Source: Gemmatimonadota bacterium | Lineage (GTDB): Bacteria; Gemmatimonadota; Gemmatimonadetes; Gemmatimonadales; GWC2-71-9 | Assembly (NCBI GenBank): GCA_022573095.1 | Contig: JACZUR010000167.1 | Span: 1 to 5,227 of the forward strand | Length of the DNA: 5,227 nt | Direction: 5' to 3' | In this document: positions 3,397 through 5,227 of the stretch, piece after piece | Layout of the letters: every line of letters begins with the position of its first letter | Numbering within the stretch: the first letter of the stretch is position 1 | The notes under the pieces: model-generated | What the model was told of the DNA's origin: nothing | Databases searched by the model: none | The model's input: only the letters and a program-made list of their open reading frames with translations | Program-made: the position numbers and the translations under genes

Positions 3397-5227
3397 CCGA
3401 GTTGGGATTCTTACCTAGTGCCGCCATCTCCATCGGATTGGCGGGTTTGATCGTTGCATTGTTCATATATTTCTACGTTCGGCGGCAACCCGCTGGAAAC
3501 GACCTGATGCAAGAGCTGGAGGGAGAGATACACAGCGGCGCTATGGCGTTTCTCAAGAGAGAATACACCGTGCTGCTTCCCTTCCTCGCTGTCATCGCGA
3601 TCCTGCTGGGCGTGCTCATCAGTTGGTCAACTACCATAGCATATCTGGCCGGCGGTATCTGCTCGGTTCTTGCTGGGTTCTTTGGGATGTCCTCCGCCAC
3701 GAAAGCCAACTCCCGCACAAGCGAAGCCGCGCGTGCACACGGACAGGCGCAAGCGCTGCGAGTGGCGTTCAACGGCGGCGCGGTGATGGGCATGTCGGTC
3801 GCGAGCCTTGGGCTCCTAGGGATAGGCATGATCATGATCGTGTACATGGGGACACCCGGAAGCGACGCCGGGTGGCAGGCGTTCGCCAAGATCATTGCTG
3901 GATTCGCCATGGGCGCGTCATCGATCGCTCTGTTCGCCCGCGTGGGCGGTGGTATCTTCACAAAGGCGGCCGACGTAGGCGCCGACCTGGTAGGTAAGAT
4001 CGAGGCAGGGATTCCCGAAGACGACCCGCGTAACCCCGCAACGATCGCGGACAATGTGGGTGACAACGTGGGGGATGTCGCAGGCATGGGCGCCGACATA
4101 TTCGAGAGCTATGTCGGGGCGGTAATCGCCACCATCGCCATAGCCGCAACCAGCCCGGCAATCGGCGACCGCGCGGCTGCTGTAGCTCTGCCCGTCCTTT
4201 ATATAGCCACCGGACTTGTCGCAAGCGTAGCCGCCATAGCTATGTTCAGGATCCTCGAGAAATTCAGTCCAGCCGCAGCGCTGCGGTGGGCGGCCTTCAT
4301 TGCGGCGGGCCTCTTTCTCGCCGCATCTTACCTAGTCACGACACGCGTCGACATCGGAATCGCCAATGCAATGGGCCCGTTCTGGGCAGTGCTGGCCGGA
4401 ACTGTCGCCGGGATCGTGATCGGTCTTGCAACCGAGTACTACACCGCGGCCAAGCCCATCCGGACGATCGCGGAGGCCTCTCTCACCGGACCAGCGACCA
4501 ATATTATCTCCGGCTTGGCTATCGGCATGAAATCCACTGTCATTCCGATACTCGTCATCGCCGCGACTATTTACGTCGCATTTACCGCCGCGGGTCTCTA
4601 CGGGATCGGTATTGCCGCCGTGGGTATGCTGGCGACCGTCGGCGTTACTATGTCGGTTGATGCCTACGGACCGATCGCGGACAATGCAGGTGGCATCAGT
4701 GAGATGAGCGGCCTCGGTCCAGAGGTCAGAAAGATCACAGACAGTCTCGACGCGCTCGGCAACACCACCGCGGCAATGGGCAAGGGATTTGCGATCGGAT
4801 CAGCGGCGCTAACAGCGTTGGCTTTGTTCAGCGCCTACTCCACCGCGGTCACCGCCCCCGGAGAACCACCCATCATCTTGAACATCGCGGAGCCCAAGGT
4901 TGTGATCGGACTGTTTTTGGGTGGTGTGCTACCGTTCTTCATCGCAGCGCTTACCATGACTGCCGTTGGCCGGGCGGCCGAAGCGATGGTTCAAGAGGTT
5001 AGACGCCAGTTCCGGGAGATCAAAGGACTCCTGGAAGGCATTGCAAAGCCCGACAGCGCCCGTTGCGTGGACATTGCGACCCGGGCTGCCCTGCGAGAAA
5101 TGATTCTACCCGGTGTCACAGCCATAGCGGCTCCAATCTTCGTGGGTAAGGTGATGGGAGTCGAGGTACTCGGCGGATTGCTCGCTGGCGCCACCTTGAC
5201 GGGCGTCCTGCTCGCGCCCTTCATGGC
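3393..5227 (+). CDS. hppA: Membrane-bound ion-pumping pyrophosphatase, K+-dependent type (3' end cut off)
   Basis: This multi-pass membrane protein hydrolyses PPi and pumps H+ or Na+ across the cytoplasmic membrane. The frame is open for 611 codons to the window edge; the missing part is the last roughly 60-100 residues, including the NAGGAWDNAKK region that normally follows here. The N-terminus has a first membrane helix at about 9-29. The substrate-binding signature is complete: DVGADLVGK (194-202), EDDPRNP (209-215), DNVGDNVGD (220-228) and the second half DAYGPIADNAGG (423-434). In GNTTAAMGKGFAIGSA the Ala at 460 and Gly at 463, where K+-independent enzymes have Lys and Thr, predict K+ dependence. 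E238 in DIFESYVG matches the helix-6 glutamate of Na+ pumps (E246 in Thermotoga), which some K+-dependent H+ pumps share, so the pumped ion is unsettled. GTG 3393 overlaps the pth TGA, has a good Shine-Dalgarno and fits the family N-terminus. Confidence 0.95.
   Translation, partial: MTELGFLPSAAISIGLAGLIVALFIYFYVRRQPAGNDLMQELEGEIHSGAMAFLKREYTVLLPFLAVIAILLGVLISWSTTIAYLAGGICSVLAGFFGMSSATKANSRTSEAARAHGQAQALRVAFNGGAVMGMSVASLGLLGIGMIMIVYMGTPGSDAGWQAFAKIIAGFAMGASSIALFARVGGGIFTKAADVGADLVGKIEAGIPEDDPRNPATIADNVGDNVGDVAGMGADIFESYVGAVIATIAIAATSPAIGDRAAAVALPVLYIATGLVASVAAIAMFRILEKFSPAAALRWAAFIAAGLFLAASYLVTTRVDIGIANAMGPFWAVLAGTVAGIVIGLATEYYTAAKPIRTIAEASLTGPATNIISGLAIGMKSTVIPILVIAATIYVAFTAAGLYGIGIAAVGMLATVGVTMSVDAYGPIADNAGGISEMSGLGPEVRKITDSLDALGNTTAAMGKGFAIGSAALTALALFSAYSTAVTAPGEPPIILNIAEPKVVIGLFLGGVLPFFIAALTMTAVGRAAEAMVQEVRRQFREIKGLLEGIAKPDSARCVDIATRAALREMILPGVTAIAAPIFVGKVMGVEVLGGLLAGATLTGVLLAPFM

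Noticed and set aside
3473..4099. 208-codon open frame on the - strand within hppA
   Set aside because: It is Pro/Ala/Ser-rich, low-complexity antisense of the pyrophosphatase, whose conserved signature lies on the + strand.
3623..4660. Shorter + strand frames inside hppA that could suggest a broken gene
   Set aside because: The hppA frame itself is open without interruption from 3393 to 5227 with all motifs in register, so there is no frameshift.

Overview
The window is a compact stretch of bacterial chromosome in which every gene lies on the + strand. It holds five protein genes in this order: a Hanks-type Ser/Thr protein kinase, ribose-phosphate pyrophosphokinase (prs), ribosomal protein bL25 of the long CTC type (rplY/ctc), peptidyl-tRNA hydrolase (pth), and a membrane-embedded ion-pumping pyrophosphatase (hppA) cut by the right edge. 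There are no tRNA or rRNA genes, mobile elements or CRISPR repeats. The kinase style (GRGGMATVFLAEE, DFGIARAI, GTPLYMSPEQA) and the Prs variant IDFHQHQIQGFF recall Gemmatimonadota-like lineages. That placement is an inference from memory of family sequences and should be treated as moderate to low confidence. Base composition is moderately GC-rich by eye (not computed).

Layout: 1-64 is a short leader with a perfect 12-bp palindrome at the very edge. 65-1072 is the kinase with a single C-terminal membrane anchor. 1073-1166 is the only real intergenic gap; it carries three inverted repeats in tandem, and the last one would fold the prs Shine-Dalgarno into a stem. 1167-2120 is prs, 2140-2814 is bL25, 2818-3396 is pth, and hppA runs from 3393 off the end. 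From prs onward the genes are tightly packed (gaps of 19 and 3 nt, then a 4-nt GTGA overlap), so prs-rplY-pth-hppA is very probably one operon. The prs-rplY-pth order is a well-known bacterial arrangement. The kinase upstream and the pyrophosphatase downstream are the less usual partners.

How the genes may work together: Prs makes PRPP, whose use in nucleotide synthesis releases pyrophosphate. bL25 binds 5S rRNA in the ribosome, and Pth recycles peptidyl-tRNA from aborted translation. The pyrophosphatase would hydrolyse PPi from nucleotide, RNA and aminoacyl-tRNA synthesis and store the energy as an ion gradient. A growth-linked biosynthesis and translation operon that ends in a PPi-recovering pump is a sensible reading, but it is inference.

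The most notable point is the rplY-pth junction. The pth frame directly continues the bL25 frame after a TAG. No ATG, GTG or TTG precedes the GLGNPG motif, and a CTG with a well-placed Shine-Dalgarno sits exactly where the family's Met belongs. Standard gene calling would start pth at the GTG at 2908 and lose two catalytic residues. I see no clearly new multi-gene system here; the interest lies in this start site, the structured prs leader and a cysteine pair in the kinase activation segment.
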